Below, piece after piece: positions 8,585-21,059 of a stretch of 64,000 bases of DNA. The stretch lies in assembly GCF_019903425.1 (NCBI RefSeq), contig NZ_JACHUZ010000013.1, forward strand, positions 1,586,168 through 1,650,167, written 5' to 3'. The position numbers and the translations under genes were made by a program. The notes beneath the pieces were generated by a model. The model made no database searches and was not told the origin of the DNA. It was given only the letters and a program-made list of their open reading frames with translations. This DNA comes from Vreelandella halophila (GTDB lineage: Bacteria > Pseudomonadota > Gammaproteobacteria > Pseudomonadales > Oleiphilaceae). Each line of letters starts with the position of its first letter. Positions within the stretch are counted from its first letter, which is position 1.

Positions 8585-9247
8585 TCAGGCAGTGCCGAAG
8601 AAGCGTTCCAGAACCCCGGCTTGGCGTAGGCCCGGGACCGGCAGGTTGGCGTATTCATCCATCGCACGCCGCCAGTAGTGGTCGGGATTGTCCATGGCGG
8701 CCGCCTGTTCCCGTTCCGAGGTGCTGAAGGAATTGTGCTCGCCACTGAATCCCGCCTCGATGAGATCGAGGGTCCAAAGATAGATCGTTGAACGGATCAG
8801 GCGCAGCAGGTCGGAATAGGTCTCGCGGTTGATGGTGATTGCCAGGTCGGTGGTCAGGTTGACCCTGGCCTGTAGTGCCTGCATTTCCTCCGGTGAGAGG
8901 GAATGCTGGATGTAGCTGTCCTTGCGGTAGCGAAGGCAGGTCTTCTCCAGACTGCGGACACCATCCCGCAGGTGGATATGGGCTTCCTTCCGGTCCTGCT
9001 CCTCGCTGACAGGCGCGGGAATCCAGCCGTACTGGGGAGAACGGGTCATCAGGTGGCCTGGAATGTCCCGGCGGTAGGAGGGCAGCTCCGCGTCCTCGCT
9101 GTAACCGGCGAATTCGTTCTGGAGCCAGCTTCCCATCCGCCGGTTGCGGATCATCAGGGCCAGAGTGATCGAGGCGGGAAGGATCTCCTCAAGCGGATCC
9201 TGAGGATCCCTGACGCGCTGCTCAAGTGCATCAACCGGAGCTCCCAT
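8585..9247 (-). CDS. AbiTii domain-like protein
   Basis: A 220-aa soluble protein with AAGGAG seven nt before its ATG. Residues about 15-75 (PLEEILPASITLALMIRN, then SWLQNEFAGY and LPSYRRD) match the pattern I recall for AbiTii domains: a run of conserved L/I positions, a W-L-x-x-E-x-x-GY block, then LP-x-YR. The C-terminal half, with many charged helices and no nuclease motif, is unassigned. AbiTii domains are associated with abortive-infection phage resistance, but here no second defence gene is adjacent, so a defence role is only suggested. The gene stands alone, with hairpins downstream. A plausible but weak promoter lies about 85 bp upstream. Confidence 0.65.
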   Translation of the reverse strand: MGAPVDALEQRVRDPQDPLEEILPASITLALMIRNRRMGSWLQNEFAGYSEDAELPSYRRDIPGHLMTRSPQYGWIPAPVSEEQDRKEAHIHLRDGVRSLEKTCLRYRKDSYIQHSLSPEEMQALQARVNLTTDLAITINRETYSDLLRLIRSTIYLWTLDLIEAGFSGEHNSFSTSEREQAAAMDNPDHYWRRAMDEYANLPVPGLRQAGVLERFFGTA

Positions 9248-9331
9248 TGCGAATCTCCTTACTGTTGCATTCCGTTATTGTTGTTGGCTGTCCCGGAAAG
9301 GCTCACCAAGCATGATGGTTGTCACACATTC

Positions 9332-9360
9332 AAGCTAGGCGACCCGCGCGAAAGGATCAA
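9332..9360 (-). promoter_or_regulatory. Possible sigma-70 promoter for the AbiTii-like gene
   Basis: On the minus strand TTGATC (9355-9360) and TAGCTT (9332-9337) are separated by 17 nt, 85 nt before the ATG. Each hexamer is an imperfect match, so this is tentative. Confidence 0.28.
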
Positions 9361-9409
9361 CGTATCGGGTGTTGAGTATCCGTAACACATTGTCACCCGT
9401 GTCCGTTCA

Positions 9410-10405
9410 TCAGGCGGACAGCCCCTGGATCGCATCAGCGGCAATGGCGAAGGAGCGTTTGCGGGCCTCGTGATCATGAATCTGGCCCGTGAGAATCAGT
9501 TCATCCGCGCCGGTGCGTTCAGAGAAAGCCTTTAGCCATTTTTCGACACTCTCCGGCGAACCAACGGCGGATTCCTTCAGCGCATGGCGGGCGGTAGCCA
9601 GTTCCGCCGCGCTGCCCAGGCTGTCCGGGTCGTCCACCGGAGGTTGGAGGGGGCCGGGAGTGCCGCGGCGCAGGGCGATGAACTGCTGCTCCATGGAGGT
9701 CATGAGCCGTCGGCCCTCCGCATCCGTATCCGCCGCGAAGACGTTGGCTGCGGCCGCGACATAGGGTTCGGCCAAGCGTTGCGATGGCTGGAACTGGTCG
9801 CGATAGACCCGGATGGCCTCGTCCAGCATGTCCGGCGCGAAGTGGGAGGCAAAGGCGTAGGGCAGGCCAAGGGCCGCCGCCAGCTGGGCGCCGAAAAGGC
9901 TTGAACCCAGGATCCAGACCGGGACCCGAGTGCCGGCGCCGGGTACCGCCTGGACGCGCTGCCCCGGCTGCACCGGGTCAAGAAAGTGCAACAGTTCCTG
10001 TACATCCTGTGGGAAGTGGTTGGCCGCCGAATGATGGTCCCGGCGCAGGGCGCGCAGGGTTTCAGGATCGGTTCCGGGCGCCCGACCCAGGCCGAGGTCC
10101 ACCCGGCCGGGGTAGAGGCTTTCCAGGGTGCCAAACTGTTCAGCGACTACCAATGGCGCGTGGTTGGGCAGCATCATTCCGGCCGCACCGACGCGGATCG
10201 TGCTGGTGTTGGCGGCAATGTAACCCAGCGCCACCGGTGTCGCAGCGCTGGCGATGCCCGTCATGTTGTGGTGCTCCGCCATCCAGAACCGATCGTATCC
10301 ATGGGACTCGGCATGGCGGGCCAGGTCGGCGGCGTTGAGCAGCGCCTGCCGTGGCGTATCGCCGTCATTGACGGGGGCGAGATCAAGCAGTGAGTAGCGC
10401 GTCAT
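9410..10405 (-). CDS. LLM class (luciferase-like) flavin-dependent oxidoreductase
   Basis: A 331-aa protein. The start is the ATG preceded by CAGGAG; it gives the usual family opening [12 protein letters not shown]. Family blocks follow in order: [12 protein letters not shown], the [21 protein letters not shown] segment, and [15 protein letters not shown]. These form the FMN-binding TIM barrel of the bacterial-luciferase superfamily, in the subgroup often named MsnO8 or YhbW-like. Such enzymes use FMNH2 and oxygen to oxidise small molecules; the substrate here is unknown. It is divergent from the cation antiporter gene. Confidence 0.88.
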   Translation of the reverse strand: MTRYSLLDLAPVNDGDTPRQALLNAADLARHAESHGYDRFWMAEHHNMTGIASAATPVALGYIAANTSTIRVGAAGMMLPNHAPLVVAEQFGTLESLYPGRVDLGLGRAPGTDPETLRALRRDHHSAANHFPQDVQELLHFLDPVQPGQRVQAVPGAGTRVPVWILGSSLFGAQLAAALGLPYAFASHFAPDMLDEAIRVYRDQFQPSQRLAEPYVAAAANVFAADTDAEGRRLMTSMEQQFIALRRGTPGPLQPPVDDPDSLGSAAELATARHALKESAVGSPESVEKWLKAFSERTGADELILTGQIHDHEARKRSFAIAADAIQGLSA

Positions 10406-10482
10406 GATCGCTCCTGATATGGATTGGGTCCCAACACTAGCGGGCCCGTGCCTTTGCCGGCAATACGGGGTTGCCGGCGGGC

Positions 10483-10511
10483 TTCGCAATGGCCTTCAGC
10501 GTCTGTAGTAT
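10483..10511 (+). promoter_or_regulatory. Possible sigma-70 promoter for the KefB/C-type gene
   Basis: TTCGCA (10483-10488) and TAGTAT (10506-10511) have a 17-nt spacer, four matches of six in each hexamer, 63 nt before the chosen start codon. Confidence 0.38.
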
Positions 10512-10574
10512 GCCCCTGTTTCCAGCGTGGCCCGAGTGAGCCCCCGATTGAACCGGCTTTAAGGAGTGCGTGCA

Positions 10575-12398
10575 TTGGATTTCCTGCTGGAAGTGACCCT
10601 GTTCCTGCTGGCGGCGGTGATCGCCGTGCCCATTTTCCAGTGGCTGGGGTTCGGTGCCGTGCTTGGGTACCTGGTTGCCGGTGTCATAATGGGCCCCTCG
10701 CTGTTCAGCGTTATCGACGACGTCGAGAGCATGCTGCGCTTCTCCAAGATCGGTGTGGTGCTGCTGCTCTTCCTTGTGGGGCTCGAGCTGGCGCCGCAAC
10801 GGCTCTGGGTGATGCGGAAAAACATATTCGGTCAGGGCATGGCCGGTGTGGTGGTCTGTGCCATCCCCATGGGTGCTGTTGCATGGGCCGGATTCGGGCT
10901 GGACTGGCAGACCTCGCTGATCATCGCCCTGGGGCTGGCGTTCTCCTCCACCGCCTTCGCCATGCAGGTGCTGTCCGAGCATAACGAGCTTTCCTCGCTC
11001 CATGGCCGCAGCGCCTTTGCCATGCTGCTGTTCAAGTACATCGCGTTGTTGCCGCTGCTGGCGGCGATCCCATTGATGGGGGAAGGCAGTACCACGTCCA
11101 TGGACCCGCGCGAGATCGCGCAGGCCATCGCCCGCACCCTGGTGGTACTGGTGGCGGTGATCGTGGGCGGCCACTATCTGCTGCGGCCGGTTTTCCGCAC
11201 GGTGGCACGCATCGGCGCCCGCGAGACCTTCACCGCCACCGCCCTGCTGGTGGTGCTCGGGGTTTCCCAGATCCTGAAGATGGCGGGCATGCCCATGGAA
11301 CTGGGGGCCTTCCTGGCCGGTGTGCTGCTGGCGGATTCCGAATACCGGCATGAGATCCATCTCTCCATCGAGCCGTTCAAGGGACTGTTGATGGGCCTCT
11401 TCTTCATGTCCGTGGGCATGTCGGCGGATCTGCACATGCTGGCGGACATGCCTGGCCTGGTGTTCGGGGTCACTGGCGGGGTGCTGCTGCTCAAGATTAC
11501 GGTTCTCTATGCCGTCGGGCGGCTTGGCGGCCTTGATGACAAGGGCAGCCGGGCGCTCGCCGCGCTCATGCCGCAGGGCGGGGAGCTGGCGTTCGTGCTG
11601 TTCTCCATGGCCATGACCTATGGGGTGATGAGCGAGTCGGTCACCGATGTGCTGTTCGCGGTGGTGATCCTGACCATGGCCGCCACACCTTTCACCTTCC
11701 TGTTCAACCGCCGGATCCTGGATCCGCTGCTGGCCACCTCGGAGATCGATGACCGGCCCTATGATTCGGTAGGAGAGGACGACGAGAAGCCCAAGGTATT
11801 GATCTGCGGCTTCGGTGGCTTTGGCCAGATGGTGGGGCGGCTGCTCCACAGCGCCGAGATCCCGTTCTCCGCGCTGGATGCCAACCCCCTGCAGGTCGAT
11901 TTCATCCGCCGTTACGGGCACCGCATCTACTACGGCGACCCGGCACGCGTGGACCTGCTGACAACCGCAGGCGCCCGGGATGCACAGGCCATCATTGTCG
12001 CGGTGGAGAATGCGGAGTACTCCATGCGCATCGTCGACCATGTGCGGCGCAACTTCCCGACGGTTCCGGTCTATGCCCGTGCGCGCAACCGTCAGCACGC
12101 CTGGCGCCTGATGGATCTTGGCTGCCGGGTGATTACCCGGGAAACGCTCTCGGGCAGTATGCACATGGGTGAGCAGCTGCTGCAGATCTTCGGCTGGGAC
12201 GAGGACGAGGCCCGTGAAGCGGTGCAGGTCTTCCGGGATCACGACGAGGAGGAATTGCGCAAGTACTACGCCATCCATCAGGAAAAGGGCAGCCGCAACC
12301 CCAGTGACCAGGAGATCATCGACGAGCTGGAGGGGCTGTTCCAGTCCGACGAGGCGGAATCCATCGATCCGGACAGTCTGCAGCACTCAAGCAGCTGA
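10575..12398 (+). CDS. Monovalent cation:proton antiporter with RCK domain (KefB/KefC type)
   Basis: A 607-aa protein. The TTG start has AAGGAG 8 nt upstream; the in-frame GTG at 10566 overlaps that site. About twelve membrane helices of the CPA2 exchanger fold occupy residues 1-390, including 'MELGAFLAGVLLADSEYRHE', typical of Kef proteins. A cytoplasmic TrkA-N/RCK domain begins near residue 405 with the nucleotide-binding motif CGFGGFGQMVG and runs to about 530, followed by an acidic tail. The family exports K+ or Na+ in exchange for protons; Kef members are gated by glutathione adducts and protect against electrophiles. No KefF/KefG-type ancillary gene is next to it. Confidence 0.88.
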   Translation: MDFLLEVTLFLLAAVIAVPIFQWLGFGAVLGYLVAGVIMGPSLFSVIDDVESMLRFSKIGVVLLLFLVGLELAPQRLWVMRKNIFGQGMAGVVVCAIPMGAVAWAGFGLDWQTSLIIALGLAFSSTAFAMQVLSEHNELSSLHGRSAFAMLLFKYIALLPLLAAIPLMGEGSTTSMDPREIAQAIARTLVVLVAVIVGGHYLLRPVFRTVARIGARETFTATALLVVLGVSQILKMAGMPMELGAFLAGVLLADSEYRHEIHLSIEPFKGLLMGLFFMSVGMSADLHMLADMPGLVFGVTGGVLLLKITVLYAVGRLGGLDDKGSRALAALMPQGGELAFVLFSMAMTYGVMSESVTDVLFAVVILTMAATPFTFLFNRRILDPLLATSEIDDRPYDSVGEDDEKPKVLICGFGGFGQMVGRLLHSAEIPFSALDANPLQVDFIRRYGHRIYYGDPARVDLLTTAGARDAQAIIVAVENAEYSMRIVDHVRRNFPTVPVYARARNRQHAWRLMDLGCRVITRETLSGSMHMGEQLLQIFGWDEDEAREAVQVFRDHDEEELRKYYAIHQEKGSRNPSDQEIIDELEGLFQSDEAESIDPDSLQHSSS

Positions 12399-12478
12399 TC
12401 CCGGCTGCTGACGTGTCTTGAATCTGTCGCTGCTTTCGTTCAGTTTTGCACAACAATAAGCACAACAACGAGGGCGCT

Positions 12479-14137
12479 ATGACTCAGGATGCGGATGTCA
12501 TTGTGGTCGGTGCCGGCCTTGCGGGGCTGGTGGCGGCAACGGAGCTGGCCGATGCGGGCCGGCGTGTTCTGATGGTGGAGCAGGAGTCCGAACAGAATCT
12601 GGGCGGCCAGGCACACTGGTCCCTGGGCGGGCTGCTGTTCGTGGATTCGCCGGAACAGCGGCGCATGGGCATCAAAGATTCTCCGGAACTGGCGTGGCAG
12701 GACTGGCTGGGTACCGCCGGTTTTGACCGGGATGAGGACTACTGGCCACGCCGCGTGGCCGAGGCCTACGTGAACTTCGCCGCGGGCGAGAAGCGCGCCT
12801 GGCTGCGCGAGATGGGCCACCGGGTCTTTCCGGTGCTGGGCTGGGCCGAGCGCGGGGGCTATGACGCCTGCGGTCACGGCAATTCCGTGCCCCGCTTCCA
12901 CATCACCTGGGGAACGGGGCCGGGGATTGTCGAGCCCTTCGAGCGGCGCGCCAGGGAGGCAGAGGCACGGGGGCTGATCCGCTTCTGCTGGCGGCATCGC
13001 GTGGACGAGCTGCTGACCACCGGCGATCACGTGGACGGTGTGCGTGGCCGGGTGCTGGCGGATGACCGGGCCGAGCGGGGCGTTGAGACCAATCGGGAGG
13101 AGAAGGACGACTTCGAATTCCGGGGCCAGGCCGTAATTGTGGCCTCAGGCGGCATCGGCGGCAATCATGAGATGGTGCGCCGCAACTGGCCGGAGCGGCT
13201 TGGCCGCCCGCCCCAGCGTATGGTCAGTGGCGTGCCGGCCCATGTGGACGGGCGCATGATCGATATCACTGAGGCTGCCGGCGCGCGCGTGATCAACCCG
13301 GATCGGATGTGGCACTACGTTGAGGGCATCCAGAACTGGAATTCCATCTGGCCGAATCACGGCATCCGCATTCTCCCGGGGCCGTCCTCACTCTGGTTCG
13401 ATGCCACCGGCCGCCGTTTCCCTGCGCCCCTGTATCCCGGCTCGGATACACTGGGGCAACTGGAATACATCCAGTCCACCGGCTACGACTACAGCTGGTT
13501 CATCCTGGACCAGAGCATCATCAAACGTGAGTTTGCTCTCTCAGGTTCCGAGCAGAACCCGGACATTACCGGCAAGAGCTGGGCACAGACCCTGAAGCGG
13601 CCTTTCGGGAAGAAGGGCACCGGTCCTGTTGAGGCGTTCAAGGAGAACGGGGTGGATTTCGTGGTCCGGGACAACATTGAGGACCTGGTCCGGGGCATGA
13701 ACGAACTCAGTGGCGACCATCTGCTGGACCCGGCGGACATCCGCCGCCAGATCGAGGCCCGCGACCGGCAGCTGGACAATGCCTTCACCAAGGATTTCCA
13801 GGTCATGGCCATGCACAATGCCCGGAAATTTTCCGGTGACAAGATGGTGCGCACGGCCAAGCCCCACCGGATGCTGGACCCGGCTCACGGCCCGCTGATT
13901 GCGGTGCGTCTCAACATCCTGACGCGCAAGACGCTGGGTGGCCTGGAAACAGACCTGGAAGCCCAGGTGCTGAACGAGCAGGGTGAGCGTATCCCCGGGC
14001 TCTATGCCGTGGGTGAGGCCGCTGGTTTCGGCGGCGGTGGCATGCACGGCTACCGGGCGCTGGAAGGGACCTTCCTGGGCGGATGCCTGTTCTCGGGGCG
14101 CAATGCGGGCAGGGCCGCCGCCAAAGCCGTCATCTGA
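12479..14137 (+). CDS. FAD-binding dehydrogenase (fumarate reductase/ketosteroid dehydrogenase-like)
   Basis: A 552-aa flavoprotein. The dinucleotide-binding motif GAGLAGLVAATELADAG sits at the N-terminus, and the C-terminus has the second FAD contact, GLYAVGEAAGFGGGGMHGYR, then LEGTFLGGCLFSGRNAGR. This is the FAD_binding_2 superfamily that includes fumarate reductases and 3-ketosteroid delta-1-dehydrogenases. I recall close relatives simply annotated as 'FAD-binding dehydrogenase', so the substrate is open. The ATG has CGAGGG about 5 nt upstream; an in-frame TTG 11 codons earlier is less likely. The 3' end overlaps the convergent small gene by 8 bp. Confidence 0.85.
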   Translation: MTQDADVIVVGAGLAGLVAATELADAGRRVLMVEQESEQNLGGQAHWSLGGLLFVDSPEQRRMGIKDSPELAWQDWLGTAGFDRDEDYWPRRVAEAYVNFAAGEKRAWLREMGHRVFPVLGWAERGGYDACGHGNSVPRFHITWGTGPGIVEPFERRAREAEARGLIRFCWRHRVDELLTTGDHVDGVRGRVLADDRAERGVETNREEKDDFEFRGQAVIVASGGIGGNHEMVRRNWPERLGRPPQRMVSGVPAHVDGRMIDITEAAGARVINPDRMWHYVEGIQNWNSIWPNHGIRILPGPSSLWFDATGRRFPAPLYPGSDTLGQLEYIQSTGYDYSWFILDQSIIKREFALSGSEQNPDITGKSWAQTLKRPFGKKGTGPVEAFKENGVDFVVRDNIEDLVRGMNELSGDHLLDPADIRRQIEARDRQLDNAFTKDFQVMAMHNARKFSGDKMVRTAKPHRMLDPAHGPLIAVRLNILTRKTLGGLETDLEAQVLNEQGERIPGLYAVGEAAGFGGGGMHGYRALEGTFLGGCLFSGRNAGRAAAKAVI

Positions 14138-14333
14138 CCGGCAGGTCGCGACAAAGGCCGCATTCGCCCTCATCCTGTTCCTCGATCGCGCCGCCGCTCT
14201 CAACGTAACGCAGACGGTGGCGTGCACGTTCGCGGTTGGCGCTCACCTGGTAGCGCCGCGGCTCCTGGCGCTGCCCGGTGTCATCACTCCCGTGCGCCTG
14301 CGTGGTTTCTGTGTCTTCAGGGTCAGTCATCAT
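14130..14333 (-). CDS. Small Cys-containing protein, overlapping the metal permease gene
   Basis: A 67-aa hydrophilic protein, acidic at the N-terminus and Arg-rich in the middle (NRERARHRLRYVE), ending in ECGLCRDLPVR with a C-x-x-C. It starts with two ATGs (14333 or 14330) preceded by AGGGAG. The first ATG overlaps the end of the permease gene by 11 bp, which implies translational coupling. A metal-binding or redox role for C-x-x-C is inference. I do not recognise a family. The tail overlaps the FAD dehydrogenase gene by 8 bp on the other strand, so it could be an overcall, but the ribosome site and coupling support it. Confidence 0.5.
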   Translation of the reverse strand: MMTDPEDTETTQAHGSDDTGQRQEPRRYQVSANRERARHRLRYVESGGAIEEQDEGECGLCRDLPVR

Positions 14334-15378
14334 GGGTCTCCCTGATGAGATTGCGCCGGAGCAGGGGCACCGCCATGACCACCAGAAGGGCGAGTGCGCC
14401 CCATTCCAGCCAGGCGGGAATCCAATCCTGGACGCCCTGGACCGAGCCCTGGATGTCCAGGTCAAAGCCGGCGATCACAGCATCGGTCACCAGCCCGGCG
14501 GCGACGGTGCTCACCACGATGCCTGTAAGGTAGAGCAGCAGTGCCCCGGTGCCCATTTCACGCTGGAAGATGCTGAGTGTGGCCAGGCTGGTTACAGGCC
14601 CGGCCAGCATCAGAACCAGCGCGGTGCCGGGGGAAAGCCCTTCCAGCATCAGGGCTGCCGCGATGGGGGTGGTGGCAGCGGCGCACAGGTACAGGGGGAC
14701 GCCGATCAGGGCCATAAGCAACATGGGGCCGATGCCACTGCCCAGCACCGCCAGCCCCTGTGGCGGCGTCAGTGTGATCAGCAGGCCGGCCACGGCCAGG
14801 CCAATGGCAATCCAGATACTGATGTCGTCCAGCATTTCGGTGAAGGCGTAGCGCAGTCCGTGGCGCAGCCCGGGGGCCGTTTCATCGGCATCCGCCATGA
14901 TATCGCCGCCATCACAGCCGGAGGAACAGCAGCTGGAGCCGCAGGCCGCCTCAGCTGGTTCCGTGGCGGTGGCGCCGCCATGGCTCATGGCGGTGAGCAG
15001 ACCGGTACTGATCGCTGCCACAACCGCACCCAACGCCCTGGCCACCATCATGAACGGGCCCATGAGAACAAAGGTGAGCGAGAGCGAATCAACGCCCGCG
15101 CCCGGTGTGCCCACGAGGAAAGAGGTGGTCGGCCCGCGCCCGGCACCACCCCGGTAGAGCGCCAGCGCGGTGGGGATGGCGCCGCAGGAGCACATGGGCA
15201 GGGGGACACCCAGGACGGCGCCCCGCAGTATGGGCCGGATGCCGTCACCGCTGAGCCACTGCCGGATGCGCGCCCTGGGCACCAGGCCACGCACCAGGCC
15301 CGCCACCACCAGGCCAAGCAGCAGCCAGGGGGCAGCGAGCAGCGTCATCTCAACAATCGCGAGCACGAGTTCCTTCAT
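14323..15378 (-). CDS. SO_0444-type Cu/Zn efflux permease (ArsP/DUF318 family)
   Basis: A 351-aa membrane protein with about eight helices in two blocks. The family mark GVPLPMCSCGAIPTALALYR with a Cys pair lies near residue 60, in the first block. A hydrophilic central loop at about residues 145-156 contains a cysteine cluster (CGSSCCSSGC) likely to bind soft metal ions. A second permease block with GVPLYLCAAATTPIAAAL follows. The SO_0444 group is linked to copper and zinc export; the exact ion here is not proven. It is upstream of, and overlaps, the small C-x-x-C protein gene, probably as a two-gene operon. Confidence 0.8.
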   Translation of the reverse strand: MKELVLAIVEMTLLAAPWLLLGLVVAGLVRGLVPRARIRQWLSGDGIRPILRGAVLGVPLPMCSCGAIPTALALYRGGAGRGPTTSFLVGTPGAGVDSLSLTFVLMGPFMMVARALGAVVAAISTGLLTAMSHGGATATEPAEAACGSSCCSSGCDGGDIMADADETAPGLRHGLRYAFTEMLDDISIWIAIGLAVAGLLITLTPPQGLAVLGSGIGPMLLMALIGVPLYLCAAATTPIAAALMLEGLSPGTALVLMLAGPVTSLATLSIFQREMGTGALLLYLTGIVVSTVAAGLVTDAVIAGFDLDIQGSVQGVQDWIPAWLEWGALALLVVMAVPLLRRNLIRETHDD

Positions 15379-15429
15379 ACCCCCAGTATAGGGGCGGGCT
15401 TGCCGTTATGGTGTAGCGCCTTTTGCAAA

Positions 15430-15458
15430 TTGAGGCTGGACCCCCTTTCTGGTAGTCT
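15430..15458 (+). promoter_or_regulatory. Possible sigma-70 promoter for pyrG
   Basis: TTGAGG (15430-15435), a 17-nt spacer, then TAGTCT (15453-15458), about 70 nt before the pyrG ATG. The -10 is weak. Confidence 0.33.
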
Positions 15459-15473
15459 GTCACCCCATCTTGA

Positions 15474-18024
<2,551 letters not shown>

Positions 18025-18043
18025 TCAATAAGGTTTGGAGAGG

Positions 18044-18147
18044 CGGATCGGGCAGTCTTGTTCGGGATTGTCTGGAGCCATGGATGGCGGAAGACAAGCG
18101 TACAGGGATGTATTCACAGCGTATCCCGAACAAGACTGCCCGATCCG
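18044..18147. repeat. Hairpin repeat, copy A (54-nt core, 25-bp arms)
   Basis: A perfect 25-bp inverted repeat (18044-18068 with 18123-18147) flanks a 54-nt core (18069-18122). The core contains GGAGCCATGGATGGCGG and GTACAGGGATGTAT, both also found in copies B and C. Within the core, TGTCT (18069-18073) pairs with AGACA (18092-18096). It sits between kdsA and eno, both read through it on the plus strand. Arms are unlike those of the other copies except for the inner CGGGA. Confidence 0.9.
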
Positions 18148-18166
18148 GCTCCTGCAATGACTTTGA

Positions 18167-19522
<1,356 letters not shown>

Positions 19523-19554
19523 AGGGGAACCTGACACGCCAGGGAGCGTCGTGC

Positions 19555-19827
19555 ATGAAATGGTTGTGGGGCATTATGGCCGTGCTGACCCTGCTGCTGC
19601 AGGTCCGGCTCTGGGCGGGCGAGAACAGCCTGCCCCACGCCTGGGCCCTGCAGGAGCAGATCGATGAGCAGAAGACCATCAATGCCGGGCTCCGTCATCG
19701 CAACGAGGAACTGTTCGCCGAGGTGAACAACTTGGGCGATGGCACCCGTGCGATCGAGGAACGTGCCCGTCGCGACCTCGGCATGATCGGCGAGGATGAG
19801 ACCTTTTTCCTGGTTGTGGAGCCCTGA
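19555..19827 (+). CDS. ftsB: Cell division protein FtsB
   Basis: A 90-aa bitopic inner-membrane protein: a short cytoplasmic MKW, one helix (about 4-21), then a periplasmic coiled coil (LQEQIDEQKTINAGLRHRN) and the conserved ending IEERARRDLGMI, which is typical of FtsB. It forms the FtsQLB complex that triggers septal peptidoglycan synthesis. AGGGAG precedes the ATG. Its place between eno and ispD is the standard one. Confidence 0.95.
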   Translation: MKWLWGIMAVLTLLLQVRLWAGENSLPHAWALQEQIDEQKTINAGLRHRNEELFAEVNNLGDGTRAIEERARRDLGMIGEDETFFLVVEP

Positions 19828-19836
19828 GCCCTATCC

Positions 19837-20568
19837 ATGCCGCCCAATGCCGCCTCAGACGGCCTCCCCCCAGCCATCGTTATACCCGCCGCGGGCGTCG
19901 GTGCCCGTGTCGGGGGCGAGCGCCCCAAGCAGTACCAGTATCTCGGTAACGCCTTCCTGATCGACGTCACCGTTGAGCGGCTGGCCCGGGCAGTGCCTGG
20001 CGCAGCCCTCATGGTGGCTCTGGGGGGCGGGGATGGCTGGTGGGCGTCTACCCGCAGCGCGGCGGCAGACTCCGTCCATACCTGTATTGGCGGCGCCACC
20101 CGTGCCGAGTCCGTGCTGAACGCTCTGCAGGCGCTGGCGCTTCCTGGGGAGCACCCCGTACTGGTGCACGATGCCGCCCGCCCCTGTATCACAGGAGGGG
20201 ATATCCACGCCCTCATGGAAGGGGTTGGCAGCAGCGAGGCTGGAGGCCTTCTGGCCCAGGCAGTCACGGATACGATCAAGGAAGTGGATGGGGCTCGCCA
20301 TGTGCTGGCAACCCGCGACCGGAGCCATCTCTGGCGGGCCCAGACCCCCCAGCTGTTTCCCGCCGGGGTGCTGGAACGGGCGCTGCTCAGGGCCGCGGCA
20401 GCCGGGGCGCCGGTAACGGATGAGGCCTCGGCGGTGGAATATCTGGGCCTGAAGCCGCTCGTGGTACCGGGCCGGGCGGACAATATCAAGGTGACCCATC
20501 CGGGGGACTTGGCCATGGCGGCATGGCTGATCGAACAACAGCAACAGGCCGGAGGGGCCGTAACATGA
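19837..20568 (+). CDS. ispD: 2-C-methyl-D-erythritol 4-phosphate cytidylyltransferase
   Basis: A 243-aa enzyme of the MEP isoprenoid pathway, making CDP-methylerythritol from MEP and CTP. It has the nucleotide-binding start [19 protein letters not shown], the VHDAARPCI block and the C-terminal [16 protein letters not shown]. The start is 9 nt after the ftsB stop. Its TGA overlaps the ispF ATG in an ATGA junction. Confidence 0.96.
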   Translation: MPPNAASDGLPPAIVIPAAGVGARVGGERPKQYQYLGNAFLIDVTVERLARAVPGAALMVALGGGDGWWASTRSAAADSVHTCIGGATRAESVLNALQALALPGEHPVLVHDAARPCITGGDIHALMEGVGSSEAGGLLAQAVTDTIKEVDGARHVLATRDRSHLWRAQTPQLFPAGVLERALLRAAAAGAPVTDEASAVEYLGLKPLVVPGRADNIKVTHPGDLAMAAWLIEQQQQAGGAVT

Positions 20569-21059
20569 TACGAGTCGGGCAGGGGTTCGACGTCCACGCC
20601 TTTGAGGAAGGCGATCATATCCGCATCGGTGGCGTGGTCATTCCTCATGATCAGGGACTGCGGGCGCATTCGGATGGAGACGTGCTGCTGCACACCGTCA
20701 GCGATGCCCTGCTGGGGGCCATCGCCCTGGGCGATATCGGCCACTGGTTTCCCGATACCGAACAGCGCTGGCGGGATGCGGACAGCCGCGCGCTGTTGCG
20801 CGAGGTCTACCGGCAGGTGCGGATGCAGGGCTACCAGCTGGTCAACATCGATGCCACCGTCATGGCCCAGGCGCCGAAGATGGCGCCCCACGTGGATGCC
20901 ATGCGCCATAATATCGCCGAGGATCTGGCGGTGAACCCGGAGCGGATCAGCGTGAAAGCCACCACCACCGAGCGGCTGGGGTTCGTCGGGCGCGCCGAGG
21001 GCATTGCGGCCCAGGCGGTCTGTCTGGTTGAAAGCCGCCGCAGTGGCGGGGGCTCGTGA
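20565..21059 (+). CDS. ispF: 2-C-methyl-D-erythritol 2,4-cyclodiphosphate synthase
   Basis: A 164-aa enzyme that cyclises CDP-ME-2-phosphate to ME-cPP with release of CMP. Metal ligands are in GQGFDVHAF and in [18 protein letters not shown]. The ATKTTE-like block ([17 protein letters not shown]) is present. It is translationally coupled on both sides: ATGA with ispD and GTGA with truD. Confidence 0.97.
   Translation: MIRVGQGFDVHAFEEGDHIRIGGVVIPHDQGLRAHSDGDVLLHTVSDALLGAIALGDIGHWFPDTEQRWRDADSRALLREVYRQVRMQGYQLVNIDATVMAQAPKMAPHVDAMRHNIAEDLAVNPERISVKATTTERLGFVGRAEGIAAQAVCLVESRRSGGGS

Noticed and set aside
12446-12478. Longer N-terminus of the FAD dehydrogenase from a TTG start
   Set aside because: It has no ribosome site, and the family begins close to the glycine-rich FAD motif, which the ATG at 12479 provides.
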